Positions 11,500 through 21,565 of a stretch of 46,260 nucleotides of DNA are shown here, piece by piece. Each line of letters begins with the position of its first letter. Within the stretch, counting starts at the first letter, position 1. Source of the stretch: Brachionus koreanus (lineage: Eukaryota; Rotifera; Eurotatoria; Ploima; Brachionidae). Both the position numbers and the translations under genes were made by a program. Location of the stretch: NCBI GenBank assembly GCA_016987375.1, contig PJRA01000444.1, positions 376,138 through 422,397 on the forward strand, in the 5' to 3' direction. The notes beneath the pieces were generated by a model, which saw only the letters and a list, made by a program, of their open reading frames with translations, did not search any database and was not told where the DNA came from.

Positions 11500-11640
11500 T
11501 AATTTATTTTAAATATAGTTTGGGTTTAGACCCGGGCAGTATGGAATGGATCTTAGTCCTTCTTTTCAGCCGCATAAAAAAACATTGCTTTTAGTAATTT
11601 TAAAAATAATATTGAATTGGTTAAGTAATAATTAATGTAA
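11500..11640 (-). repeat. Short retroposon R2, copy b
   Basis: Plus-strand sequence GGAATGGATCTTAGTCCTTC then TTTTCAGCCGC, preceded by GTTTGGGTTTAGACCCGGGC, is the reverse complement of the R2 core at 5450-5520 and matches 12780-12845 with few changes. The flanks are AT-rich and the exact ends are unclear. Confidence 0.65.
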
Positions 11641-12370
11641 AAAAAAAGTTTTAGATTTAGAAAATTTATAGGGAGTCTTGTTTTTCTTTAGATTTTGCAA
11701 AAATTTCGAATAATGTTTGGAATCTACGTAAACTATAGTGCAAGGTGAGTTGTTATGATCTAACAAGGTCATCATTAAATTGTTCGTGTGCTGATCTTGA
11801 AGCAACATATTTGTCTAGAAGTTTTTAGAATCGCGGAGCTAGCATTTAAAAATTAGCTTAAGTGAAACCAGTGAGTTGAAATTTTGGTAGAACGAATTGA
11901 ACTTGGGGTTTAAAGTATCATTTATTGAGTTAAATTCATGTATGCCTGTTCTATTCTAGCTTATTTGTCAAACATACTTCATTTTCAAAATGAAATAAAT
12001 TTTACCTCAAGTTGATATATTATTACTTTTTAGAAAAATTAATACAATTTTAATCTACTGGAATTTTCTTCAAATCATTTTTAAAAAAATTCAAAAATTA
12101 ATAAATTAAGTATATGAAATTATTATTTGATAAAGATAGAACAAAGGCTATGATTAAAGAGATGGCCAAAGAAAAAGATAAAAAATGACTCAATAACATA
12201 TGTAGTCTCTAACAATTGACTCATGAAACATGTTTCTTAATCATATAAGATGAAGAAATGCATTCCAGATAAAGACTTTTTGAAAGCAAAAAAAGGTCAT
12301 TATTTTCGATTTTCACTCAATTCGATCCTTTTGCCTCAACCTTACTTGCTTATTTCTTCCAAATAAAAAA
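11641..12370. other. AT-rich intergenic DNA
   Basis: No gene supported. The left end of R1 copy 2 begins at about 12371. Confidence 0.4.
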
Positions 12371-13170
12371 TATAAACAAGTACCAGTGGTCGCCCAAGAT
12401 CTAAACACGTATGCACACGCAGTATGACTTGCGTTCTTATTTGACAAAATGATTAATAAATCGATAAAGCATGAAATATTAATTAAGTCATGTTGATAAG
12501 TCAATTCGGTTCTTTGAATTATTACTAAATTAAGAAACAATTGCCTCTGGTTAAAAATAATGTTTAACACGCGACATCATCTTTCACTCACCGCCTACAT
12601 CAACCGAAAACTTTTAATCCCCCAAAATTTAATTCTCTTTAATTTAACAAAAAAAAACTGTCAATAAAAAATAGAAATTAGAAATATCCCAAAAAAATTA
12701 AATTTTGAAATTCGCTGATGTTGTAGAGTTGACTGTTTACAGTAATAATTAAATGATTAGAATTTTTTTTTTTTATTTAAAAATATAGTTTGGGGTTAAA
12801 CCCGGTCAGTTTGGAATGGATCTTAGTCCTTCCTTTCAGCCGCCTTGAAAAAAAATTGTTTTTAGTAATTTTTGAAATAATAGTAAATTCGGTAAATAAT
12901 AATTAAAGTAAAAATAGTAAGGATAAAAGCTACAGTATACTCTATGTCAAGAAGATTTTTTAAGTTACTTTAAATGATTAGAAGTCAATGAAGCATTAAA
13001 CTAGATTTGGAGAAATGCGATTCTAGGTAATTACCAATTGTTGTCTTGGAATTAAAACAAGCGAGACAAATTTAAAAAAAATTTTTTCTCTGTTTATGTG
13101 AGAAGTGAACATTTTGTTTAGTCAGACGTCAGCAGTATATTGTTTTACAATCCAACAACATATGTCATTT
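12371..13170 (+). repeat. Repeat R1, copy 2, interrupted by R2
   Basis: Matches R1 copy 1 in the same orientation with very high identity, but is split by a 207 bp R2 insertion (12763-12969). It lacks the first ~60 bp present in copies 1 and 3. Like copy 1, it lies upstream of SPRY-gene-type promoter sequence (13751 onward), so R1 and that promoter were probably duplicated together. Confidence 0.85.
12763..12969 (-). mobile_element. Short retroposon R2, copy c, with target-site duplication
   Basis: This interrupts R1 exactly where copies 1 and 3 are continuous. TTAAATGATTAGAA stands on both sides (12749-12762 and 12970-12983) but only once in copy 1, which is a 14 bp target-site duplication. 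The left edge begins with a run of T, so on the minus strand the element ends in poly(A). Both features mark target-primed reverse transcription. About 207 bp long with no coding frame; the machinery must come from a LINE in trans, or this is a severely truncated LINE 3' end. Confidence 0.85.
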
Positions 13171-13750
13171 GTCTTGAGGCTTATTTGTCTTATTGAAAAT
13201 TGTTAAAGATTAAAAAAAATATTAAAGATATATTTTGATTTCTATAAAATTAATTATACAAAAAAATTAGTGAACAGACTAAAAGAAATTGATTTGATGA
13301 AAAAAATAAAATTTGTTCTGAAAATTCTATGATTTATTTTAGAAAAAATTTTGTATACAATTTTGTTTACGATTTATTTATATGCGAAAAAAAATAATTT
13401 AATTTTTAAAAAAATATTTTTGATCTCATATATTTGAAGTGTATTACATGTCAAACGAACTCTAAATCTATTTTAATAAAATAAAAACTAATTTCTTTTT
13501 CACAATTTTATTTGAATTTTAAAATTTAAAAAAAAAAAAAGAAAATTATTTTGTTCAGATTTAATTTTAGAAACAAAGTGACCTTTTTTAAATAGTCTTG
13601 TTTTAAAAATAGACTTATCTACAACAAAAACAATTTTATTTTTTGTTATCTATTTTTTTTAAAACTAAATGCAAATATAATAAAAGTTTATTTATTCCTT
13701 ATTTGTGTGTGTATTTTGTTTCTAAAAGTTAATTGTTAATAAAAAATAAA
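13171..13750. other. AT-rich spacer between R1 copy 2 and the promoter-like duplicate
   Basis: No gene seen. Short stretches weakly match 4740-4860. Confidence 0.35.
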
Positions 13751-14450
13751 ATGTGACAAATGACGTTTACGAGTATATTAATCAGATTAGATGGAACAAT
13801 AATTCTATCATGAATTAAATGAGTTCCAAGGTTATCTTGATTTTATTTTTCGAGAAGAAAAAAAAAACAGTAATTATGTGTATGTTGACAGTATTGATTT
13901 TGTTCACTACTTGGACACACGTCAATCTATTGATTTATCGATTGGACATAAAATATGAGTTTTATTTTTGACAAATGAAAAAAAAAGTTTATTTTCACAT
14001 TTGACACCACCTTTATTTCTGTTTTTTTTATTATATTAATTTTTTAGGCTAAGCCATTGAGAAAAATAGTATAAATAGAGAGAGAAACATTTGACAAAAA
14101 AAATTGTAGAAAGTAAATGACTGTTTGCGAGTAGTTGATGGAATAATCAGCATATGAAAGTTGATCGTTTGAGACCATTTGGGACAAATGAAATGTGTAA
14201 ATAAAATAGTAGACAACTTTCATCATTAAAGCAATATTTGTGTATGTTCTCTAGTCAAATAATGAACAAACAAACAAATTAAATAGATGGACAGTACAAA
14301 ACAATAAAACAAATTTCTTTTTTGTTATAATTTTTAATTGTCTTTTTTTTTTTTAAATTAATATTGTCACTACTGAGAATGAAAAAATTGTAATTGAATT
14401 AAATTTTTTCTATTTTTATTTCTAAAGAAAAGCGTGCAATCTAGTCATTA
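13751..14450 (+). pseudogene. SPRY-gene 'ghost': promoter and 3' element without the coding sequence
   Basis: The region repeats, in order, the upstream block of the SPRY/SOCS-box gene: AATGTGACAAAT, ATGGAACAAT, ATTGATTTATCGATTGG, a TATA box, and TTTGACAAAAAA. It ends with the same 19-mer (14432-14450) that follows that gene. Between TATA box and 19-mer lie only ~350 bp instead of ~1030, with no SPRY codons and many stops. Either the coding region was deleted after a duplication, or the locus makes a short non-coding transcript from the retained promoter. Which one is right cannot be told from sequence alone. Confidence 0.55.
14070..14078 (+). promoter_or_regulatory. TATA box of the ghost locus
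   Basis: TATAAATAG, identical to 6482-6490, followed at similar spacing by GAGA and TTTGACAAAAAA as in the SPRY/SOCS-box gene. Confidence 0.5.
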
Positions 14451-15025
14451 ATTGTAAAGCTTTCTTTTTTTTTTGTTCAAAAATAAAATTTTCAAAATAC
14501 AAAGCAAATTTTTTTATTTTTATTTTTAAAAATTATTTTAGGCAAACTGAGTGATAGTTGCCAATCTTCCACAGCATATACTCTTTGAAAGATAACTTTG
14601 ATTGGAAATAAATTGTTAAATATCTTCTAAAATGATTTATTGATTCTTTTAGCCTGTAAAGAATTTAATGAAAAGACTGTTTGCTCTTTCTTCAATTGTA
14701 TTCAATTCAAAAATTTTGTGCTTTTTTATTTGTTTTATTATGTGTCGAGCTAAAGCTCCTTCAGAATATAAAATTATTTATAAAAAATAAAAATTATATT
14801 TTGAAATATTTAGAAGTTAGATATGTTCAAATATCTGCTGCGAATGGATTGATGTTTTATAAGACATGTTAAATTGAGAAATAATTAACAATTAAATATA
14901 ATAGAAATAGATTAAATAGACACTACAAAACAATAAAAAATAACTTTTTTTGTTGTAATTTTAGGTTATCTTTTTTTTTTAAATATTGTCACTACTGAGA
15001 ATAAAAAATAATGTAATTGAATCAA
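14283..15025 (+). repeat. Local direct repeat
   Basis: The stretch 14283-14400 (ACAAAACAATAAAA, then poly-T, then ATTGTCACTACTGAGAAT, then TGTAATTGAAT) recurs at 14907-15025 with small changes. The first copy is within the ghost locus, just before its 3' element; the second copy lacks the 19-mer. Confidence 0.65.
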
Positions 15026-15441
15026 TTTGATATAGTCAACAGACTTAAATACGTTCATTAAATTTTATATTTTCACTATCAATGTGAAACTTTTATCATT
15101 TTTCAGGAAATATTTAAATTGATTAGTTTAAAATTTATCAATTGAAAAAAAATTCTGTTCGTAAATAAACTTAGGAATAAAATAATTTTTATGATTTGAT
15201 TTATTTAACACCTTAAGGCCATTTAAGGTAATTAATTTTGATGTGCTTTCTAGCAAAGTTCCGAATGAAGGGGTCTTCTTTTCAACCCTCAAGTAGCTTA
15301 TATAATTATAATGTTTTTTCAGGAAGTCTGAACAAAAACTTTAGAAACTTTCGTAAAATTTACTCATAGTTTTTTTTTTTGGTGTTTGTTAATTTGGAAT
15401 AAATATGTTATTTAACAAAAGAAATTTTATGGAAAAAAACT
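15026..15441. other. AT-rich intergenic DNA
   Basis: Contains a 20-base near-palindrome (ACCTTAAGGCCATTTAAGGT, about 15210-15229). A weak R2-like phrase lies at 15249-15290. No gene. Confidence 0.35.
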
Positions 15442-16068
15442 CCAAGACAAATGACATATGTTGTTGGGTTGTAAAAAAATATAATGCTGATGACTGACTT
15501 TACAAAATGTTCACTTCTCACATAAACAGAGAAAGAAAACAAAATTTTTTTTTAAAATTTGTCTCGCTTGTTTTAATTCCAAGACAACAATTGGTAATTA
15601 ACTAGAATCGCATTTCTCCAAATCTAGTTAAATGCTTGATTGACTTCTAATCATTTAATTATTACTGTAAACAGTCAACTCTATTTTTCTCACGCCATCA
15701 GCGAATTTCAAAATTTAATTTTTTTGGGATATTTCTATTTTTTATTGACAGTTTTTTTTTGTTAAATTAAAGAGAATTAAATTTTGGGGGATTAAAAGTT
15801 TTCGGTTGATGTAGGCGGTGAGTGAAAGATGATGTCGCAATTTAGTAATAATTCAAAGAACCGAATTGACTTATCAACATGACTTAATTAATATTTCATG
15901 CTTTATCGATTTATTAATCATTTTGTCAAATAAGAACGCAAGTCATACTGCGTGTGCATACGTGTTTAGATCTATGCCGACCACCGGTACTTGTTTGTAT
16001 ACTTTGCATTTTGATCAAAGTGCTTAATGATTCTTATGGGTCTGATCTTTAATGAAAATAATGCCATT
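15442..16068 (-). repeat. Repeat R1, copy 3 (inverted)
   Basis: Reverse complement of R1, close to copy 1 over its whole length, including the left ~60 bp that copy 2 lacks. It carries one internal deletion of about 45 bp: in copy 1 GCGACATC is separated from AATAATTCAAAG-type sequence by the GTTTAACACG / CAATTGCCTCTGG segment, which is missing here at about 15838. With copy 2 it brackets the ghost locus as a large inverted repeat. Confidence 0.85.
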
Positions 16069-16321
16069 TTGTTTAAGGCTTAATTTTTTTTGTGGTTGAC
16101 AAATTTTCTACATTTTATCTTACTCAAAAACTAGAAAATTGTCAAATATGTTTGATGATATGTCCGAAGTATATACTGAAGAAATTAACTAATTTAAGTG
16201 CAAAAAATATTTATTTAAATTACAAATAATAAAATACACATCTAAACATGATTTAATTCTTTTAAAGTTTATAGATTAAAAAAAATTAGACAAATAGCAA
16301 AATAAATTATGATTAATTTTT

Positions 16322-17173
16322 NNNNNNNNNNNNNNNNNNNNNNNNNNNNNNNNNNNNNNNNNNNNNNNNNNNNNNNNNNNNNNNNNNNNNNNNNNNNNNN
16401 NNNNNNNNNNNNNNNNNNNNNNNNNNNNNNNNNNNNNNNNNNNNNNNNNNNNNNNNNNNNNNNNNNNNNNNNNNNNNNNNNNNNNNNNNNNNNNNNNNNN
16501 NNNNNNNNNNNNNNNNNNNNNNNNNNNNNNNNNNNNNNNNNNNNNNNNNNNNNNNNNNNNNNNNNNNNNNNNNNNNNNNNNNNNNNNNNNNNNNNNNNNN
16601 NNNNNNNNNNNNNNNNNNNNNNNNNNNNNNNNNNNNNNNNNNNNNNNNNNNNNNNNNNNNNNNNNNNNNNNNNNNNNNNNNNNNNNNNNNNNNNNNNNNN
16701 NNNNNNNNNNNNNNNNNNNNNNNNNNNNNNNNNNNNNNNNNNNNNNNNNNNNNNNNNNNNNNNNNNNNNNNNNNNNNNNNNNNNNNNNNNNNNNNNNNNN
16801 NNNNNNNNNNNNNNNNNNNNNNNNNNNNNNNNNNNNNNNNNNNNNNNNNNNNNNNNNNNNNNNNNNNNNNNNNNNNNNNNNNNNNNNNNNNNNNNNNNNN
16901 NNNNNNNNNNNNNNNNNNNNNNNNNNNNNNNNNNNNNNNNNNNNNNNNNNNNNNNNNNNNNNNNNNNNNNNNNNNNNNNNNNNNNNNNNNNNNNNNNNNN
17001 NNNNNNNNNNNNNNNNNNNNNNNNNNNNNNNNNNNNNNNNNNNNNNNNNNNNNNNNNNNNNNNNNNNNNNNNNNNNNNNNNNNNNNNNNNNNNNNNNNNN
17101 NNNNNNNNNNNNNNNNNNNNNNNNNNNNNNNNNNNNNNNNNNNNNNNNNNNNNNNNNNNNNNNNNNNNNNNNN
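16322..17173. other. Assembly gap (852 N)
   Basis: Unsequenced. A direct duplicate of 9981-10584 begins 14 bases after it. Confidence 0.99.
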
Positions 17174-17187
17174 TTTAGTTTTTAGCC

Positions 17188-17805
17188 ATTTTTTTATACA
17201 CTCCTCCCGCTTATGTGAAACAAAAGGTGTACATTCAGGCTCTTGAAAGCAAAGAAAATGAAATTCTAGTCGAAGAGAGAGAAAAATAGACTAAAAAAAA
17301 TTAAAAATTAAAGTAAAAAAAAATTTTTTTTCTTAAAGTTGCTCTTTAAATAATTAAATATTTATTTTTGTAAATATCAAAAAAATTCGCTGATTTTTTA
17401 AATTTTAAAATTTCAGCTAAAAATAAATAAACTTTTATTTTTAATGCTTCTCATTGTCAAGTTAATTATTTAAGGTTTATTAAGTTTACAATTTGAAAAT
17501 AAGAACAAAATAGAGACGAACATGACATGATTAAATAGGAAAATTAAACAATCAATTGAGCATTTATTTATTGTAAAATTTTTTTTATTTAAATATTTAC
17601 ACAATCTTCATAATCATATTTGATCATTGCATGCTCTATATCAATGTTTATATTTTGACATGACTAATTTTATAAGCCTTTAAGTGTGATTGTTTATCAT
17701 GCAAATTCTGTTCTAAACAGGAATCTCTAATCAGTAAAAAAATAATTAACTTGTTGACTTTTAATTCTTATTTTTAAATTGATTTTTTCAGTTATTTCAA
17801 TATTT
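17188..17805 (+). repeat. Long direct duplication, copy 2
   Basis: Near-identical to 9981-10530, with a weaker match to about 17805. Includes the same C-terminal coding stretch and stop. Its left edge differs from copy 1 (GTTTTTAGCC here, TCAAAAGCC there). Confidence 0.85.
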
Positions 17806-18200
17806 GCTTACTTACTCAATCCTTTTACATTTTTTTCTATTTTTTTAATCACCAAAATTTAAAAAAATTTTCAAAAACTACAACAAATTAAAATTAATTT
17901 AAAAAAGACTTTAATGACTGTAAGTAATTACAGTTGTGATTTTTTGCTTCAGAACTCTCAGTTAAAATTTTAAAATAATTTTATTTTTATTCTAAAATTC
18001 AACAATTATCAATTTCTAATTTTAATGGATAGTTTTTTAATCAAAAATAACTTGATTAGACCTTTATATTAACTTATTAAACAATTTTAATAAAATCATC
18101 CCGGTTACAACGATATTTGAGACAAAAATTAGGATCAAAACACACATTTGAAAATTGAATAACGAATGTTGTACATGATTACAACCAAAAAAAAGTAGGG
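17806..18200. other. AT-rich intergenic DNA
   Basis: Nothing recognised. Confidence 0.4.
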
Positions 18201-18364
18201 TTGCATATAGTTGATCAAATGGCTAAATTTTATTCGATCAAGTCACCTACAAGACGTTGGTCTCGTTTATGCTGAATAATGTGAGTTCCAAATGTAAAAA
18301 AGCGGTGTGTGGTGTTTGTACTAAAGAAAATGAGTGTGTTTGTAAGAAATGTGAAGAGTTTTAG
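18201..18364 (+). mobile_element. piggyBac-like transposase relic (C-terminal end)
   Basis: One frame reads VDQMAKFYSIKSPTRRWSRL, which resembles the end of the piggyBac catalytic domain (DQM...YS...RKTxRWP). After a frameshift comes FMLNNVSSKCKK and a cysteine pattern CKKAVCGVCTKENECVCKKC, like the zinc-binding cysteine-rich tail of piggyBac transposases. Much of the intervening protein is deleted and stops are present. Alternative: a short metallothionein-like peptide, which is less likely given the neighbouring transposase motif. Confidence 0.55.
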
Positions 18365-19005
18365 ATAATTTTTTTTTTCAAAAGACTTAAATTTGATAAA
18401 ATTTGTATTTTTTACTAATTAATTTAACAAAAAAATCATAATGTTAGTGCTTTTATTACAATAGTGTGTAATGAATTGACTTTGCTCTTATTTTTATTTA
18501 ATTTGTGGATAAGTTAAATGAGAGCCAACAAAAAAAATATCTTAAATAAAAAAGGCCAACTTTTTCATATTATTTGCCATATCTCTTTAAAGATGGCATC
18601 AGCTGTTAAATTTAATAAGTTTATTTTAAAATAAAATCAATTAATTCAACAATTTAGAAAATAGAGCCAACAGAGAGATAATTTTTTGAATAAATCTAAG
18701 TGTTTTTTTTTTTTCTATTTTAGCAATCTTATTTTAAATAAATTTTTAATTATTAAATAAAATTATTTTTGTTTATTTTACTTTTTTTATTTTCAAATGC
18801 AATTCTAACATGAAATTTTTCTTGATTAAAGCCAAAATATGAACATAATTTGCACGCCAAGTATATTACATACGAAGCCAGATCTACACGCATTTGAATA
18901 GAAATATTTGATTTTTTATATATTTTCAAATTAAGACGCTTTGCAGTGCTTGTGTTAGAAATTTGAGTAAATATAGTTTACCTTTAGATATTTAAGGCAA
19001 AAACA
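18365..19005. other. AT-rich DNA upstream of the ATP synthase subunit f gene
   Basis: No gene. A CCTTTAG acceptor-like site lies at 18981-18987, about 20 bases before the start codon. No TATA box is obvious. Confidence 0.35.
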
Positions 19006-19477
19006 ATGTTGGACAAATTCATCGATTTAACAAAACCATTTCAAAAATTTGTAGAATACCCAAAAGAATACAACCCAAGAGTGCATGGACCATACAATCC
19101 AGCCCAGTACTATGGCAAACGTAATTTGAATATGTTTCATTGATACAAATTTTCTATCTTGATTTCTAGCTGATCCACTGAGCGAGGTTAAAGTCGGTGA
19201 GTTGGGTCAATGGCTGGGCCGACGCAACTTTTCGTTGCCGGCTATTAGATCAGCATTGGGACGCGCTATGTGGAGATACAGACTGAAATACATTGCTCCC
19301 AAAAAGGCCAATGCTGCTTTCATTTTCCACTTCATGTTTGTCACCTATACCCTTAACTATTTTGCCTACGAATACCCAGTGAGAAGTAATTATAGAACAA
19401 AATTTTTTTTCATCTATTCATTTAATTTACACAATTTTCTCTTTTTAGAACACCACACTTGGGCCATTTACCACTAA
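19006..19477 (+). CDS. ATP5MF: Mitochondrial ATP synthase subunit f
   Basis: Three exons, 19006-19120, 19170-19385 and 19449-19477, give 119 residues. Residues ~21-37 (EYNPRVHGPYNPAQYYGK) match the insect-type subunit f N-terminus. VGELGQWLGRRNFSLPAIRSA and the basic AMWRYRLKYIAPKK precede the single membrane helix (AAFIFHFMFVTYTLNYFAYEY). The last splice was chosen because donor AGAA|GTAATT joined to TTTTTAG|AACACC yields the family ending KHH...YH; reading through or using the nearer GTGAG donor loses it. Introns are 49 and 63 bp. Subunit f sits in the membrane-embedded Fo sector of complex V in the inner mitochondrial membrane, near subunit a and the dimer interface (family knowledge). Confidence 0.92.
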
Positions 19478-20002
19478 ACTAATTACGTTTTTACAACCGA
19501 ACTGTTTTACAAGGAACTAAATATTTAAAAAAAAATTGAATAGATTATTATCTAATAAATAATTTGAAAAAAGTTTTTTTTTTATTTAAAATAAATTTAA
19601 TTATTTTTGATAGAGACTATATTTTAGTTTTTTATCTATCAGAATTTAAGACTAAATATCAATTATTTTTGCGAGAAGTTTGAAGTTTAAGCTTATCAAC
19701 GATTTCAATAAAGTAACCTTTAAGTTTAAAATTGAACTGTAAAGTGAACTTATTTTCGTGTGAAATGATGCAAAAAAATAGAAAAAAAAAAATTTCAATT
19801 TTTGCTGTGATAAAGACGATTTTACTCAAAAATATTCTTCAACTATTGAAAATGACCAAGAAATTTTATCTGATTTAAATTTTTAAAATAAAAATTTTCA
19901 GTTTAATAATTTTTTAATTTTTTTTATTATCAGATAACATGATAAGAGCTTTTAGAAGAAAATAGGCGGGTAAGTTTTTGATACTTTTTTTTTTAATACA
20001 AA
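19478..20002. other. 3' flank of ATP5MF, AT-rich
   Basis: AATAAATAATTTG about 75 bp after the stop can serve as polyadenylation signal. Nothing else recognised. Confidence 0.4.
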
Positions 20003-20660
20003 GGGTGAGTCAAAAATTATTCGTTTTTTATCTTTTTTGCTTTTTTTTATCAAATTAACTCTTCACCATTTATATACGAATGTAACCTTATGCCCTAAAT
20101 CCATTTTCAAATTTAAATTAATTGAAGAAATCCCCAATAACATTTCTCAAAATCAGGTTTTTGAACTTAATTCAAAGAGAAAAACTAGAGGAAAAAGTAA
20201 AGCTTATTTTCCTTTCTGTGGTAAGCAAGCAGATGTAATATGGTATCAATGTATATGATGTACTATTCAAAAGAGTAATTTACAATGGAAAACTCTGAAG
20301 CAAAGCTTTGCGTCAATCAAATTTTTGCCGAATAATTACAAGATAAGCATACATTTGTTTTGCTTGTCAATGTTCAGAATTAAGTTTTACATTTTTAACC
20401 AGCTCAAAAGGTATTATCCCTTTGAAAGTTCTACCAAACACACAACACCATCTTTTTTATCAAAGTTTCTTTTTTTCACGACTGGTGAAGCTGATTGAAA
20501 TGGGTACAACCATTGATTTCTGCTATCATAATTGCCAAAAAAGACCCACTTCTCATCACAGCATTATTTTAAGTAAATTTTCATATTCCGGTAAATATAC
20601 TTCGCCAGTTACTGAAATTTCAGCTGATGGTGATGGGTTCATTTTCCAAAATTTCAATTT
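20003..20660 (-). mobile_element. Mariner-like transposase relic, 3' half, with terminal repeat
   Basis: On the minus strand, NYDSRNQWLYPFQSASPV, then KRNFDKK and (shifted) GIIPFELVKNVKLNSEH match the mariner catalytic-domain stretch (Y-N-R-xQW ... KKxMLxVWW ... GIIhFELL). Stops and frameshifts make it dead. At the 3' edge, GGGTGAGTCAAAAATT (20003-20018) is a typical mariner terminal repeat and its reverse complement ends the second relic at 24639-24654. No 5' half or second terminal repeat of this copy was seen. Confidence 0.75.
20060..20230 (+). repeat. Segment shared with 43880-44030
   Basis: TCCATTTTCAAATTTAAA, GAAGAAATCCCCAATAACAT and AATTCAAAGAGAAAAA recur, inverted, at about 43880-44010. 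In both copies an open frame reads IEEIPNNISQ...NSKRK. Because this piece lies between the mariner catalytic part and its terminal repeat, the simplest reading is mariner 3' sequence with an antisense frame; a piece of another transposon is the alternative. Confidence 0.55.
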
Positions 20661-21565
20661 TTTCTTTTAAGTTTTCATTTTATAAAATTTTTCTTTTAGA
20701 ATTAGATAAACAAATAAATTTTGAAGAGCATTCAATTTTATTTCAATTTCAATTTTAGCTTATAATTTGTTTAAACAAGCAGTTTATTCTCTACATTCAA
20801 CCTATTCTAGCTTATTAAGAGAATAGAATAATTAATTGAGTTGCTACAAAGCTGTATCAATCTTTTAACCTTGGGATCTGTTTGAAACAAAGAAGCAAAG
20901 AGTTCAATTGATGGTTTGAATCTTAGCAGTGTAGACATTAATCTACTGTATTAACTGTATTAAAAGCTTATCTAAACTCGATAAATAGAAATACACCATC
21001 TAACCATTTATTTTTAGTAAATAATTTTTAAAAAAATTATTTTTATTTCAAACAATAAATTTCTGCACTCAAATAATGATTTATTTTATGCGGAAAAATT
21101 TAAATTTTCGGAAATATTTGAACTATTTGTTAAAAGCCTTTATTTTATTTCTTTATTCTAATCTGTTAGAATCTGGTGATTCGCGATTAAAACAAAAATA
21201 ATTAATTAATTCACAGAGTTAAATACTAGTGACTTGCTTAACACATTAGATCAGTGTGCTAAACTGTTAAACCATAGACATCTAAGTTGGCTAAAAGTCA
21301 TTAATAAAAAAATAAAATTTTTTTTTCCAAAATTTTATTAGAATTTGTTTTAAAGGAAATAAAAATCGTTTTCTAAAATTATCCTTATAAAAATAGCTTT
21401 TATAGTTATAAAATTGTGATTATTGATATTTAAAAAAAAAAATTTTTATTGAAAAATAAATCAATTAATTCTTGATTTGATTATTTCAAGAGCTTTTTTG
21501 GCCTTTAATGAAAAAGTTCCATTCTCTTCGACTTAAACAAGAAACAAAAAAAATTAAGCAAATTT
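20661..21565. other. AT-rich DNA, 3' side of the seven-exon gene
   Basis: No gene or clear mariner 5' half seen. Confidence 0.4.

Noticed and set aside
16309..17178. Open frame across the first assembly gap
   Set aside because: It consists almost wholly of N, as do the two frames at 30359-30998.
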